64,000 bases of DNA from Desulfogranum japonicum DSM 18378 (GTDB lineage: Bacteria; Desulfobacterota; Desulfobulbia; Desulfobulbales; Desulfobulbaceae): NCBI RefSeq assembly GCF_000429945.1, contig NZ_AUCV01000001.1, forward strand, positions 1 to 64,000, read 5' to 3'. Below, piece by piece: positions 8,707-18,521 of the stretch (position 1 is its first letter; each line of letters starts with the position of its first letter). The position numbers and the translations under genes are program-made. Under the pieces are notes generated by a model. The model was given only the letters and a program-made list of their open reading frames with translations, did no database searches and was not told the origin of the DNA.

Positions 8707-8746
8707 AAGAGTTACAGGGGGCTGTGTTTTTTCTTCTGTAACTCTT
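8707..8746 (+). terminator. Terminator hairpin after the deaminase-like gene
   Basis: A perfect 11-base stem (AAGAGTTACAG at 8707-8717 and its complement at 8736-8746) lies 21 bases after the stop codon. T-rich sequence is inside the loop and just after the stem. It lies between convergent genes and may serve both directions. Confidence 0.65.
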
Positions 8747-8820
8747 TGTATGTTGCTTTTGTTGACCAAGCTGAAATACAACTCATATCGTAGGCAATTT
8801 TATGTTGAGTTGAAATTCTC

Positions 8821-9201
8821 TTACATTTTTGCACCCAACAGGCCGACTGTATACCCACGTTTTTGTAGATAGGATGTTGCTTTCCCATTGATACGAAGCA
8901 GCACGAGGAGGTTTATTACCGGAATAAAAAAGAGCAACACCAGTAAGATGATTGCTGTTGTAGAATATTTCATTCCTTTTGACATTTGGATGAGCCCTGC
9001 AGTCGATAAACCAATTGCAAATAAATTTACGAGCGCGGCAATCTGTCCGATATATATCTGTAAAATATATGCAAGGATATTCACTAAAATGGCGTAGATG
9101 ACCTTTTTTTGGCCCTTGGCAATTTTCAATGTTTCTTCATTGGCTGTATCTCTTGTCAGTAAGTCAGATTTTGGCGTTTGGTATGGGTTGTTTGTGTCCA
9201 T
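8821..9201 (-). CDS. Small multi-spanning membrane protein
   Basis: The function is unknown. The 126-residue protein starts with a NPYQTP motif on a polar tail of about 30 residues. Hydrophobic segments follow at about 33-52, 55-72 and 83-102, and a short conserved-looking tail (LRINGKATSYLQKRGY) ends it. Small inner-membrane proteins with an N-terminal NPYxxP motif and this kind of tail are common in proteobacteria and mostly uncharacterised; that assignment is from memory of the pattern. It precedes an ABC export operon on the same strand but reads away from it, so co-function is not implied. Confidence 0.7.
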   Translation of the reverse strand: MDTNNPYQTPKSDLLTRDTANEETLKIAKGQKKVIYAILVNILAYILQIYIGQIAALVNLFAIGLSTAGLIQMSKGMKYSTTAIILLVLLFFIPVINLLVLLRINGKATSYLQKRGYTVGLLGAKM

Positions 9202-9273
9202 GGGTTTCTCTGTTTTGAATTATGCTACAAGCTGAATCTTTGAGCATTCAGGTGCGGCTCTAAAGCATCAATG

Positions 9274-10383
9274 TTAATACATCCTGTGTCGAAAAAGCCA
9301 GGTCGCTGCAGTCAGAGTGAGGGCTGCGATAATGGTCATGGGCCAGAGCTGGTGGCCGAATTCTGTAAGAACTGCTCCCTCCAGATAGACCCTGCGCACA
9401 ATGATCAGGAAATAACGCATTGGGTCCAGGTAGGTCATGGTTTGCATAAATTTGGGCATATTGGCAATGGGTGTGGCAAAACCGGAGAGGATGACCGCAG
9501 GAACAATGAAGAGAAACGCGCCAAGTAAGGCCTGCTGGAGCGTGGTTGACATGGAGGAGATCATCAACCCCACCCCGATGATGGCCAGAATATAGATGGT
9601 TAGCCCTGCATACAGTGCTGCAAGGCTGCCGAGTAATGGCACCTTGAACCAATAGACCGTAATCAGAATAATCAGGCTGGACTCGGCGACTCCCACAACC
9701 AGGCCGGGCATTGCCTTGCCTATGAGTATTTCCCACAGTCGCAGCGGGGTAACCAGGAGTTGATCAAAGGTACCGGCCTCACGCTCTCTGGCAACGGACA
9801 GGGAGGTGACCAGCAAGGTGACGATCATGCCAAGCAGGGCAACAATGCCGGGTACTATAAACCAGCGGCTTACCAGGTTAGGGTTGAACCTGGCACGCAT
9901 TTCCAACTGAACCGGGAGAATGCGATTGGGAAGTTCTTCGAGAAGGTCTGCGTTATACGTGGAAATGATATCACGGACGTAATTTAAGGCCAGCATGGCA
10001 GTGTTTGAGTTTCTACCATCTATCAGAATCTGCACAGGGCAACTTTCTCCCTGGTGGTAGCTTTGAGAACATTGGGGACTGATATGCAAGACCAGCAAGG
10101 CCTGGGTCGTATTGATGAGTGTGGATGCCTCCTGGCCGTTGTCAACATGACCGACCAGCTCAAAGGCCGTGGAGTTGCTGAATCGAGCTGACAGCTCCCG
10201 CGATATGGGGCTGTGATCTTCATCCCAGATAGCCAGGTTGACATGTTCAAGGTCAAAAGTGGCAGCATAGCCAAAAACAAGCAGCTGGACAATGGGAGGA
10301 ATGATAATGGCAAGACGACTTTTTTTGTCCCGGAAAAGGGCCAGGAATTCCTTGATGATAAGTGCATGCAGGCGGGCTGACAT
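9274..10383 (-). CDS. ABC-2 type permease (YhhJ/YbhR-like)
   Basis: A 369-residue inner-membrane permease. One N-terminal membrane helix is followed by a periplasmic domain of about 130 residues and five to six C-terminal helices from about residue 170. This is the ABC2_membrane_3 layout used by YhhJ/YbhS/YbhR. Its start overlaps the stop of the second permease (TAATG). With that permease, the double ATPase and the HlyD-like adaptor it forms a four-gene export operon. Such systems export drugs or other hydrophobic compounds through an outer-membrane partner, which is not encoded here. Confidence 0.9.
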   Translation of the reverse strand: MSARLHALIIKEFLALFRDKKSRLAIIIPPIVQLLVFGYAATFDLEHVNLAIWDEDHSPISRELSARFSNSTAFELVGHVDNGQEASTLINTTQALLVLHISPQCSQSYHQGESCPVQILIDGRNSNTAMLALNYVRDIISTYNADLLEELPNRILPVQLEMRARFNPNLVSRWFIVPGIVALLGMIVTLLVTSLSVAREREAGTFDQLLVTPLRLWEILIGKAMPGLVVGVAESSLIILITVYWFKVPLLGSLAALYAGLTIYILAIIGVGLMISSMSTTLQQALLGAFLFIVPAVILSGFATPIANMPKFMQTMTYLDPMRYFLIIVRRVYLEGAVLTEFGHQLWPMTIIAALTLTAATWLFRHRMY

Positions 10384-11513
10384 TACTGTTGTTCCAGGTT
10401 TCTGTTGGTTTTCAGTATTACCAGGGTGAAAAAAAGTACTCCCATAAAGAGCAGGGCGGCACTGTTTTTCAGCACGACCGGCCAGATATCTCCGGCAAGG
10501 AAAAGTGTCTGAAGAATCGCAACATAATATCTGGCTGCGATAAGATGCGTGAGTCCTTGTACAAGGGGTGGCATGGATCGGATATCAAAAATGAATCCTG
10601 AGAGAATAAAAGCCGGTAAAAAGGTGCCGATCATGGCTGCCAGGGCTGCAACGAACTGAGAACGTGCGATGGTGGAAATAAACAGGCCCATGGCCAGGGC
10701 AACCAGCAGATAGAGCACGCTGGCTGCGAGGATGATGGTCAGGGAACCCCGCATGGGAACTTCAAAAACAAACCTTCCCATGAGCAGTGAAATGGTCAAG
10801 CCTGTTATACCTAATCCAAAATAGGGGATCAGCTTGCCAAGCAACATTTCAATAACAGTCATTCTGGTTACCAGCAGGGTTTCCATGGTTCCCCGCTCCC
10901 ATTCGCGGGCAATGATCAGGGCCGTGAGCAGGGAACCTATAAGAGTCATGATGACAGCAATAACCCCCGGTACCAGGAACTCCGTGGAACGTACCCCCGG
11001 ATTGAACCAGATTCGCTGCTCCAGTTGCAAAGGGCTGTTCATTTTTCTGCCTGACAATCTGGCCTCCTGATTCAGCCAGTTGGCCCAGATACCCTGCACA
11101 TATCCCTCTACAAGACGGGCTGTGTTGGCGTCCCCACCGTTGACAATCAGGTGTACAGGGGGAGACTGGTGAGCCAGATACTCCTGTTCAAAGGTGTGTT
11201 GTAGCCAGACAATGCCGTCGACCTCAGCGTTTTTCAGGGCATTCTCGGCCTCTTGTATGGAGCCCATATGTCTGGGAGTGAAATATGGGTTGGCCCCGAA
11301 ACTGCCAATAAAACTGTCAGTAGCCTGACCATGCTGCTCCACAACAATGGCCAGGGGAACCTCTTTGGCATCCAGGGAAATACCATAACCGAAAATGAGG
11401 AGCAAAAAAATCGGCAGAAAAACTGCAATGGCGATGGCGGAAGGGTCACGGATGATCTGTAGCCACTCTTTGCGAATCATTCCTTTAAGCCTGAACAGGG
11501 ATTCGATCTTCAC
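10383..11513 (-). CDS. ABC-2 type permease (second subunit)
   Basis: A 376-residue paralogue of the adjacent permease with the same plan: a membrane helix at about 23-43, a large periplasmic domain, and a cluster of helices from about residue 175. The cytoplasmic segment AREWERGTMETLLVT is typical of the family, and the other permease has the equivalent AREREAGTFDQLLVT. Two different permeases with one tandem ATPase suggest a heterodimeric channel. It overlaps the ATPase gene by four bases (ATGA), so the genes are translationally coupled. Confidence 0.9.
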   Translation of the reverse strand: MKIESLFRLKGMIRKEWLQIIRDPSAIAIAVFLPIFLLLIFGYGISLDAKEVPLAIVVEQHGQATDSFIGSFGANPYFTPRHMGSIQEAENALKNAEVDGIVWLQHTFEQEYLAHQSPPVHLIVNGGDANTARLVEGYVQGIWANWLNQEARLSGRKMNSPLQLEQRIWFNPGVRSTEFLVPGVIAVIMTLIGSLLTALIIAREWERGTMETLLVTRMTVIEMLLGKLIPYFGLGITGLTISLLMGRFVFEVPMRGSLTIILAASVLYLLVALAMGLFISTIARSQFVAALAAMIGTFLPAFILSGFIFDIRSMPPLVQGLTHLIAARYYVAILQTLFLAGDIWPVVLKNSAALLFMGVLFFTLVILKTNRNLEQQ

Positions 11514-13282
11514 TGTGCGGCTCCGTTGTGTTCCAGGAGGTGGATAAACGCATCTTCCATGGTGGCTCCCTCTCTGTCACTGTTGTCCGCTTTGATTTCC
11601 TCTGGTGTACCCTGAGCAAGCAGGTTGCCTTCTGCCATGATAACCAGTCGATCGCAATATTCAGCCTCTTCCATGAAATGGGTGGTGACCAGAACCGTGA
11701 CTCCCTGCTCAGCCAGGCTGTTGATGTGGGTCCAGAATTCACGTCTTGCCAGGGGGTCTACCCCGGAGGTGGGTTCGTCTAAAAACAAGACGTCCGGTTC
11801 ATGCATCAGGGCAACGGCCAGGGCCAGTCGTTGTTTATATCCCAGGGGAAGCATGCCGCTCTCTGTTTTGAGATATTGATCCAGATCAAAAGTTGATATC
11901 GCCCATTGCATTTGTCTTTTCTGATGTTTGCCTCGCAGGCCATAGGCACTGGCAAAGAATTTCAGATTCTGGCCAACGGTCAGGTTGCCGTACAGGGAAA
12001 ATTTTTGAGCCATATAACCAATCCTCGATCTTGCCTGGGCTGATGCGGTACGCAGGTCCATGCCTGCCACCCGGCAACTGCCAGATGAGATGGGCAGTAG
12101 CCCGCAGAGCATGCGGAAGGTGGTTGTTTTTCCCGCTCCATTGGCACCAAGCAGACCGAAAATTTCACCTGTATTGACATGGAAGGAGACGTGATCCACG
12201 GCCGTAAAACTCCCGAATGTACGCACAAGATCCTGGACCTGTATAACGGCACTGTCCGATTCCTGTATTGCTGTGTGCAGGGTTATGGCCTGGCCGCCTT
12301 TCTGGTGTTTTGTTTTGAGGGTGGCTACAAAGTAGTCTTCAAAACGAGGAGGAACGGCGTGAACCTGCACGTCATGCCCGGGAAAGTCCTTGCTGTCCAG
12401 GGTTTGGCCTTTTTCGGTGACCACCCGCAGGGATTTGCCGAGTATAAGGGCGTCCTGAACCTGGTTCATCCGGGCAAGCTTTTTTTGCATGACCCGTTTA
12501 TGTTCCCCTTCCGCCTGTACCTGAAAAGTACGGCCTTGTACCTGGTTGCTGAAAGAGGATGGGGTCCCCTGGCCTATAACTTTGCCCTGGTGGAGCAGGA
12601 TCACTTCTCTGCACCGTTCCGCTTCATCCAGGTAGGCGGTGGACAGCATGACAGCCATGCCTTCTTCCTCAACCAGGTGATAGACGATATTCCAGAGTTC
12701 TCTTCGGCTGACCGGGTCGACACCCACCGTTGGTTCATCAAGGAGCAGGAGTTGTGGCGGGCGGATCATGGTACATACCAGACCGAGTTTTTGTTTCATA
12801 CCTCCGGAAAGGTTACCGGCAAGTCGCCTGGTAAACGGAGTCAGGCCGGACATGTCCAGTAATTGTGCATAACGCTCACCCCGCTGTTGCAGCGCAACCC
12901 CCTGGAGATCGGCGTAGAGGTCCATATTCTCCTGGACCGTGAGATCCTGGTACAGCCCAAAGCGTTGGGGCATGTACCCCACTTTGGCAAGCACTGTGTT
13001 TCGGTCCCGAAGGGGATCAAAACCGAGCACGGACAGGGAGCCTGCAGATGTCTTCAGCAGCCCCATGCAGAGGCGCATGAGAGTAGTTTTACCTGCACCA
13101 TCAGGCCCGATAAGGCCGGTAACCATATTTTTTTTGAGCGTGAAGGATACCTGTTCAAGGGCCTTGATACCACGTGCCTCAACAGTAAACTCTTTACTTA
13201 CACCTGTACACTCCAGTGGGGCAACAGTCTGTTTTGAACTATTTTCAGCTGGCATGGAATCTGACAGCTTATTGGTGGCCAC
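11510..13282 (-). CDS. Tandem ABC ATPase (RbbA/YhiH-like)
   Basis: A 590-residue protein made of two complete ABC ATPase domains. The first has Walker A GPDGAGKTT (59-67), signature LSGGMKQK and Walker B LLLLDEPTVG. The second has Walker A GANGAGKTT, Walker B VLFLDEPTSG and the degenerate signature LPLGYKQR. A linker of about 60 residues joins them. It energises the two ABC-2 permeases downstream. Unlike full-length RbbA it carries no membrane domain, matching the YbhF-type arrangement. The second site has LGYKQ in place of SGGQ, so the two ATP sites may be unequal. Confidence 0.9.
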   Translation of the reverse strand: MATNKLSDSMPAENSSKQTVAPLECTGVSKEFTVEARGIKALEQVSFTLKKNMVTGLIGPDGAGKTTLMRLCMGLLKTSAGSLSVLGFDPLRDRNTVLAKVGYMPQRFGLYQDLTVQENMDLYADLQGVALQQRGERYAQLLDMSGLTPFTRRLAGNLSGGMKQKLGLVCTMIRPPQLLLLDEPTVGVDPVSRRELWNIVYHLVEEEGMAVMLSTAYLDEAERCREVILLHQGKVIGQGTPSSFSNQVQGRTFQVQAEGEHKRVMQKKLARMNQVQDALILGKSLRVVTEKGQTLDSKDFPGHDVQVHAVPPRFEDYFVATLKTKHQKGGQAITLHTAIQESDSAVIQVQDLVRTFGSFTAVDHVSFHVNTGEIFGLLGANGAGKTTTFRMLCGLLPISSGSCRVAGMDLRTASAQARSRIGYMAQKFSLYGNLTVGQNLKFFASAYGLRGKHQKRQMQWAISTFDLDQYLKTESGMLPLGYKQRLALAVALMHEPDVLFLDEPTSGVDPLARREFWTHINSLAEQGVTVLVTTHFMEEAEYCDRLVIMAEGNLLAQGTPEEIKADNSDREGATMEDAFIHLLEHNGAAQ

Positions 13283-14318
13283 TGCAGAAAGATTGCGGAT
13301 CTGTAACGACGCTATTCCCCAGTGTGACGGTGACCGGCATGCCTAAGCGAAGTTCCTGGTTGTCGTTACATGCAAAGATTCTTGTCCTGTAGACCAGCTT
13401 GGTACGCAATTCAGTGGTTTCAACGGTTTTAGGGGTGAATTCAGCTGTGGGAGATATAAAGCCAACCCATCCGGTGTAGACTTTATCGGGAAAACTGTCG
13501 CTGTGGATTCTGGCTTCCTGTCCCTGCTGTATTTTACCAAGATCAGGTTCGCTGATATACGCTCTCACCCATAAGGGATTGCTGAGGGCCAGGGTCAAAA
13601 CAGGTGAACCGGCTGTGGCCATTGCGCCGGGCTGGAGTATGCGATTACGGATGATTCCGTCATCAGGGGCCACGAGTCTGGTGTCTTGCAGTTTCTGCTT
13701 TGCCAGTTCCAGGGAAGCGTTCAGGGCGCGCAGCCCAGCTTCTGCCTGGGCAATGTCTTCTTTACGCGGTCCCTCCTTGGCCAGGGAAAGTTGTTGTTCA
13801 GCTTCCTGCAGGGCAGCCCTGGCAGACTCGGCTTTGGTCTGGGCATTTTCAACTTCCTGTTCTGATATGCGGACGGTTTTGATGAGCGTACGTTTACGTG
13901 CCAGCTCGCTTTCTGCAAAACGCAGGTCTGCCCTGGCCGCTTCCACAGCAGCCTGTGCCATGCGAATTTCCTGTGGCCTGCTACCCTGGCGGAGACGCAG
14001 TACATTTTGTTCCTGGGCAGCATGTTCAGCTTCCAGTTGTCTGACAGCCAGTGCATACCGGGTAGGGTCAAGCTCTGCCAGCAGATCACCCTGTTTTACG
14101 TGGCTTCCTTCTTCCACGTTAATCCGGGCAATACGTCCTCCATCCTGGAATGCCATCTGCACTTCACGGATATCCACATTACCGTAGAGCGAAATATCTT
14201 TGTTCGCGTCATTTTTCTGCTTACATGCAGAAAGAAACAGAGGAAAGAAGAGAATACACAGGACAAATGCTGTGCGCAAGAGGTTGGCGAAAGGCAGGTA
14301 TTTGCAGGGGACTTTCAT
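13269..14318 (-). CDS. HlyD-family periplasmic adaptor lipoprotein
   Basis: The membrane-fusion component of the ABC exporter. The start at 14318 gives a signal peptide ending in the lipobox LSAC (a TTG at 14366 gives a longer, less likely form). A biotinyl-lipoyl half-motif (AFQDGGRIARINVEEGSHVKQGD) is split by a long Glu/Ala/Arg-rich coiled coil of about 120 residues, then closes with RLVAPDDGIIRNRI and a beta-barrel domain. It overlaps the tandem ATPase gene by 14 bases and is the first gene of the operon. The adaptor would link the permeases to an outer-membrane channel encoded elsewhere. Confidence 0.9.
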   Translation of the reverse strand: MKVPCKYLPFANLLRTAFVLCILFFPLFLSACKQKNDANKDISLYGNVDIREVQMAFQDGGRIARINVEEGSHVKQGDLLAELDPTRYALAVRQLEAEHAAQEQNVLRLRQGSRPQEIRMAQAAVEAARADLRFAESELARKRTLIKTVRISEQEVENAQTKAESARAALQEAEQQLSLAKEGPRKEDIAQAEAGLRALNASLELAKQKLQDTRLVAPDDGIIRNRILQPGAMATAGSPVLTLALSNPLWVRAYISEPDLGKIQQGQEARIHSDSFPDKVYTGWVGFISPTAEFTPKTVETTELRTKLVYRTRIFACNDNQELRLGMPVTVTLGNSVVTDPQSFCSGHQ

Positions 14319-14630
14319 AAGATATTTACCCATGGGGTGTTGTATTAGGCGATATCTGCATCTCAACTGTACGTGTTTGCAGGTGCTCCAGGACTATCCT
14401 GGGCCTATCGTTCTGATGGTTGAAGAATCTGTATGATATCCAATACCTTTTACACAGTAACACCGTTGGAAGGCAGCTGTCAAATGGAGCTTTGAGCTCT
14501 CCTGGTATTTATGGCGGCCAGCCGTATCGCCTGCAGGGTGACACGTGAATTCTCTGTAAATTCTTTATTAGTGTTGAACCCTGGATCAAATCGCTATATA
14601 TCATGGGAAGTTATAGTATTGATTGAAAGT
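14319..14630. other. Divergent intergenic region
   Basis: It separates the minus-strand exporter operon from the plus-strand cobalamin operon and should contain both promoters. I searched it for a cobalamin riboswitch (B12-box-like core and the usual paired elements) and saw nothing convincing. No ORF has a ribosome-binding site here. Confidence 0.45.
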
Positions 14631-14688
14631 AACTACTCACAGGGGAGACGGATACAGCTTAAAAGTGTTCGTTTTTGTAACTGGTTAC
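14631..14688 (+). repeat. AACTRCTCACAGG repeat, short copy
   Basis: This segment begins AACTACTCACAGGGGAGACG and ends in the palindrome GTAACTGGTTAC (14677-14688). It matches, in the same order and at the same spacing, the reverse complement of 41576-41632. In both copies the middle can form a small AT-rich hairpin. It lies 58 bases upstream of the cobyric acid synthase start, so it may carry or interrupt regulatory sequence. Confidence 0.6.
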
Positions 14689-14746
14689 GATTGAAAAATA
14701 TATCTGGCTGCCTAAAATCGGCTTGTTTTAACAGAAAAGGGGATTC

Positions 14747-16258
14747 ATGGGGAAGCGAGGAGTATGCCTGGCCATTCTCGGCACAGGCTCTGACGTGGGG
14801 AAATCAATTGTGACGACAGCTGTCTGCCGTCTTCTGCTTAATAGAGGCTTGCGGGTGGCTCCGTTCAAGGCCCAGAACATGTCCAATAACTCAGGGGTCA
14901 CTCCCGAAGGACTTGAGATGGGAAGGGCGCAGATTGTCCAGGCGGAGGCCTGTCGTATTCCACCGCACGTGGATATGAATCCGGTGCTTCTCAAACCTAC
15001 CAGTGATGTAGGTTCCCAGGTGGTGCTGAATGGCAAGGCCTGGCTGGAAGCTTCCTCCCGTGGATACTATCAGAAAAAAGAGTACCTGTTTAAACAGAGT
15101 TGTGCCGCTCTGGACAGGCTGCGTGAGCAATACGACGTCATTGTCATGGAGGGTGCCGGATCCTGCGCAGAGGTAAACCTCATGGACAATGATATTGTGA
15201 ATCTGCGTGCAGCCAAATATGCGGAGGCACCTGTTATTCTGGTGGCAGATATCGACAGGGGAGGAGTTTTTGCACAGATTGTAGGTACGCTGGCCTGTGT
15301 CAGTCCTGAGCAACAGGAGCAGATCAGTGGATTCATCATCAACCGATTCAGGGGAGATCTTTCTCTGTTCAGGAGTGGGGTGGACTGGATTGAAGAGAAA
15401 ACCGGCAAAAAAGTGTACGGAGTACTCCCCTGGTTCAAGCATTTTCACATTGAAGCAGAAGATGCCGTGGTTATTGAGAAAGCTCCAGGCTATCGTCCAG
15501 CCACGGGAGGAAAACCGGCGATTGCGGTGGTAAAACTTCCTCACATATCGAATTTTACTGATTTTGATCCTCTGCTGCACTGCGACGATCTTGAACTGGT
15601 CTATCTTTCCCAGCCCCAGAGTCTGAAAAATTTTCAGGCGGTGATATTACCCGGATCCAAAAGTACCTGCAGCGACCTGGAGTGGCTTGAAAGCACAGGC
15701 TGGAAGAAAGAAATAACGACTTTTGCCGAGGCAGGAGGCCATGTGCTTGGCGTGTGTGGCGGATACCAGATGCTTGGTTCCCATGTGCATGATCCCGATG
15801 GCATAGAGGGGGCACCCGGTTCAACCAGGGGACTTGATCTGTTGCCGGTTGAAACCATTCTCAAGGCTCCCAAGACTACCACCCTAACTGATTTTAACTG
15901 GCAGGGAATCAAAGGAAGGGGGTATGAGATTCACATGGGCCAGACCCATCACAGTGGAGGTGCACCATTGGTGCAGGTCGAGCAACGCAATCAGCAGGCC
16001 TGTGAGGATACCGATGGATGCATCAGTGAGAATCACCGGGTGATCGGGACCTATATGCATGGTTTGTTCGATACACCGGCCATCACTGAAAAATGGTTGC
16101 AGTCCATTGACTTGAGCCATGTGAAAGTTGACCAGATTTACGGGCCGGTAGCCCGGGATAAAGCCTATGATCAGCTTGCCGAACATGCCGCCGCCAATCT
16201 GGATGTGGAGGCAATTTTTCAGCTGCTGGAGCAGCTCAGAAAGGAGCAGACGAAATGA
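14747..16258 (+). CDS. cbiP: Cobyric acid synthase
   Basis: CobQ/CbiP amidates four side chains of adenosylcobyrinic acid a,c-diamide, using glutamine and ATP. The 503-residue protein has the expected two domains. The N-terminal dethiobiotin-synthetase-like ATPase has P-loop GTGSDVGKS (12-20) and KAQNMSNNSG. The C-terminal class I glutaminase has its nucleophile in GVCGGYQ (Cys 337) and a catalytic His in YMHGLFD. An AAAAGGGG ribosome-binding site precedes the ATG. It is the first gene of a three-gene cobalamin operon and overlaps the next start by four bases. Confidence 0.95.
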   Translation: MGKRGVCLAILGTGSDVGKSIVTTAVCRLLLNRGLRVAPFKAQNMSNNSGVTPEGLEMGRAQIVQAEACRIPPHVDMNPVLLKPTSDVGSQVVLNGKAWLEASSRGYYQKKEYLFKQSCAALDRLREQYDVIVMEGAGSCAEVNLMDNDIVNLRAAKYAEAPVILVADIDRGGVFAQIVGTLACVSPEQQEQISGFIINRFRGDLSLFRSGVDWIEEKTGKKVYGVLPWFKHFHIEAEDAVVIEKAPGYRPATGGKPAIAVVKLPHISNFTDFDPLLHCDDLELVYLSQPQSLKNFQAVILPGSKSTCSDLEWLESTGWKKEITTFAEAGGHVLGVCGGYQMLGSHVHDPDGIEGAPGSTRGLDLLPVETILKAPKTTTLTDFNWQGIKGRGYEIHMGQTHHSGGAPLVQVEQRNQQACEDTDGCISENHRVIGTYMHGLFDTPAITEKWLQSIDLSHVKVDQIYGPVARDKAYDQLAEHAAANLDVEAIFQLLEQLRKEQTK

Positions 16259-17346
16259 TTATCGGTCACGGCGGCAATAAAGTAGCTGCAGCCAGCAAAC
16301 TTGGATGCAGGCCTGAGGATATTGTTGACATGAGCAGCAATATTAATCCGTTGGGTATGGTTCCGGGCCTGATGGAACATCTCGGGCAACGCCTGGAGCA
16401 GGTCATGTCCCTCCCCGAGGTCGATGCCGGAGAAGCTATTGCATCCATGGCACATCTGCTGGATATTGATCCATCCCGGATGCTCATGGGCACTGGTACC
16501 ACCCAGTTCATTTATACTGTCTGTCCAGCCTTGCAACCTGAACGCGTGCTGGTCGTCGGGCCAACCTATGCCGATTACTCTTCTGCCTGCACCATGCACC
16601 AGGTGGAGCAGAAATATTTTCTGGCAGGTTCGGAGGATGGATTCAGGCTGGATTGCCAGCAATTAGCCATACAGGCCAGAGAATATGATGTGGTGTTTCT
16701 CTGCAATTCCAACAATCCCACCGGTCAATGTGTTCCCCACGATGATCTGGTCCAATTGTGCCGTTCTCTACCAGATACAACTTTTGTGATTGATGAATCG
16801 TATCTGCCTTTTGCTCCAAAACAATATGCTCGCAGTATGACTGCGTCAGGTCTGGAAAATGTAGTGGTCTTGTGGTCTATTTCCAAAATTTTCGGGATTC
16901 CCGGACTCAGGGCAGGTTTTTTGGTTGCAGAACAGCCGGTGTTGGAACGCTTCCGTGCCTTCATGCAGCCCTGGTCTGCCAATAGCCTGGCCCAGGAGGC
17001 AGCTGTTTTTCTTGGTGCGCATAAAAAGGAAACATTGGAATTCATAGAGCAAAGTGCAGATTTTGTTCGCTTGCAGGTGGATGTTTTCCAAAGCAGCCTG
17101 GAAGATCTTCCTTTGCAGATATATCCAACCCTTACCCCCTATATGCTCATTGGACTACCGGAAAACCTGCGTGCAGAATCCCTGTGTGAAGCTATGTTGC
17201 AGGAACGTCTGTTGATCCGTAACTGCAGTAATTTTTACGGGCTAAACGATCAGTATGTGCGTATTGCATTAAAAAACTCAGATATCAACGAGAAGGCTGC
17301 ACAACAGTTGCGAAATGTTATGATACGCTACAGAGAAGAGGGGTAA
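16255..17346 (+). CDS. Threonine-phosphate decarboxylase-like PLP enzyme
   Basis: A 363-residue fold-type I PLP enzyme of the histidinol-phosphate aminotransferase group. Its N-terminus, HGGNKVAAASKLG followed by DMSSNINPLG, is typical of CobD (Salmonella nomenclature), which makes (R)-1-amino-2-propanol phosphate for the nucleotide loop of B12. Further signatures are CNSNNPTGQ, DESYLPF and the PLP lysine in WSISKIFGIPGLRAGF. Its place between cobyric acid synthase and CbiB supports that role over histidine biosynthesis, but the distinction is partly inferred from context. Confidence 0.88.
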   Translation: MIIGHGGNKVAAASKLGCRPEDIVDMSSNINPLGMVPGLMEHLGQRLEQVMSLPEVDAGEAIASMAHLLDIDPSRMLMGTGTTQFIYTVCPALQPERVLVVGPTYADYSSACTMHQVEQKYFLAGSEDGFRLDCQQLAIQAREYDVVFLCNSNNPTGQCVPHDDLVQLCRSLPDTTFVIDESYLPFAPKQYARSMTASGLENVVVLWSISKIFGIPGLRAGFLVAEQPVLERFRAFMQPWSANSLAQEAAVFLGAHKKETLEFIEQSADFVRLQVDVFQSSLEDLPLQIYPTLTPYMLIGLPENLRAESLCEAMLQERLLIRNCSNFYGLNDQYVRIALKNSDINEKAAQQLRNVMIRYREEG

Positions 17347-17353
17347 ACGGGAA

Positions 17354-18331
17354 ATGGAATGGCAGCTGTGGCTTACTTCTATCATTATACCGCTCGGATT
17401 TCTGCTGGACCGTTTGATCGGAGACCCGCTCTGGCTGCCCCATCCCATTCGATGGATGGGGAATGCCATTATGTGGAGCGAGCCCAGGTTCAGGCGCTAT
17501 ATCTCCCGTGAATTGCTTGCAGGGGGATGTTTTGCTCTTTTTCTTATTTTTTCCTGCTGGCTCCTTTGTTTCCTTGCCTTAAAAATTGCAGCGACAATCT
17601 CTCCATTGCTGGCTCTTGTGCTGGAAATAGTTATGGTGTTTTACTGCCTGTCAATTCAGTCTTTGAAACAGGCTGCCATGGATATCTACAAAGAATTGCA
17701 GCGCGGAGATACTGATCAGGCCAGGGAACAGGTCGCCATGATTGTCGGGCGTGATGTGCAATCCTATCAGGGCAAGGATATTGCCCGGGCAACGGTTGAG
17801 ACTGTTGCAGAGAATTTTGTGGATGGAGTGGTTTCGCCGCTTTTTTATGCAGCGCTTGGAGGCGGGCCTTTGATGCTCACCTATAAGATGGTAAATACCC
17901 TGGATTCCATGGTAGGATATAAGAACGACAAGTATCTTTATTTTGGCCGTGCTGCAGCAAAAATAGATGATCTGGCTAATTGGATTCCTGCCAGGTTGTC
18001 TGTCGGCATTATTGCCCTGGCAGCAGCTATCCCGCCTTTTACAACCAGTGGGCGTGCCTGGAAATTGGCACTGCAGGAAGGACGGGAACATGCCAGCCCC
18101 AATGCAGGTTATCCTGAGGCTGCCTTTGCCGGTGCCTTGGGGGTGAGGTTGAATGGACCTAATTATTATGGCGGTATCCTGGTGGAAAAACCTTATATCG
18201 GGAGACAGTTTGAGCCGCCAAAAGTCGAACATATCGAGTTGGCCTGCAATCTTATGGTACGTTCTGCCCAGTTGGCAGTTTTTCTGGCCTGGGTGGTGTG
18301 CTTGATACTTCTTTTTTGTAAGTTATTGTAA
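17354..18331 (+). CDS. cbiB: Adenosylcobinamide-phosphate synthase
   Basis: CbiB attaches aminopropanol phosphate to adenosylcobyric acid at the inner membrane. The 325-residue protein begins with a membrane segment running into LDRLIGDPLWLPHPIRWMG. It also contains ARATVETVAENFVDG, MVNTLDSMVGYK and ASPNAGYPEAAFAGAL, all strong family signatures. Several further hydrophobic segments and a C-terminal membrane helix fit an integral membrane enzyme. It starts seven bases after the decarboxylase-like gene; the three genes together cover the assembly step of the B12 side chain. Confidence 0.95.
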   Translation: MEWQLWLTSIIIPLGFLLDRLIGDPLWLPHPIRWMGNAIMWSEPRFRRYISRELLAGGCFALFLIFSCWLLCFLALKIAATISPLLALVLEIVMVFYCLSIQSLKQAAMDIYKELQRGDTDQAREQVAMIVGRDVQSYQGKDIARATVETVAENFVDGVVSPLFYAALGGGPLMLTYKMVNTLDSMVGYKNDKYLYFGRAAAKIDDLANWIPARLSVGIIALAAAIPPFTTSGRAWKLALQEGREHASPNAGYPEAAFAGALGVRLNGPNYYGGILVEKPYIGRQFEPPKVEHIELACNLMVRSAQLAVFLAWVVCLILLFCKLL

Positions 18332-18521
18332 ATATTGAATAACTGTTAACTTTAATCATTTCTCCACGAGCAGGTGCTTTGTGAAAAGCTATCACTGAAA
18401 ACCATGTTTTTTGTAGGAAAGCTTGCACGTCTGCTGTGGATAATTTATGTAATATGAGTTGGTTATCTGAATTTTGATCTTGATTCTATACTGATTCAGG
18501 TCATAACATGCAAGGTGACAT

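Noticed and set aside
13579-14187. Long plus-strand frame (202 codons) rich in Ser, Arg and Ala
   Set aside because: It is the reverse-strand shadow of the HlyD-type adaptor's coiled coil and has no start signal or family pattern.
14367-14746. Cobalamin riboswitch before the cobyric acid synthase gene
   Set aside because: The position is right, but I could not see the conserved B12-box-like core or the paired regions; a covariance-model search would decide.
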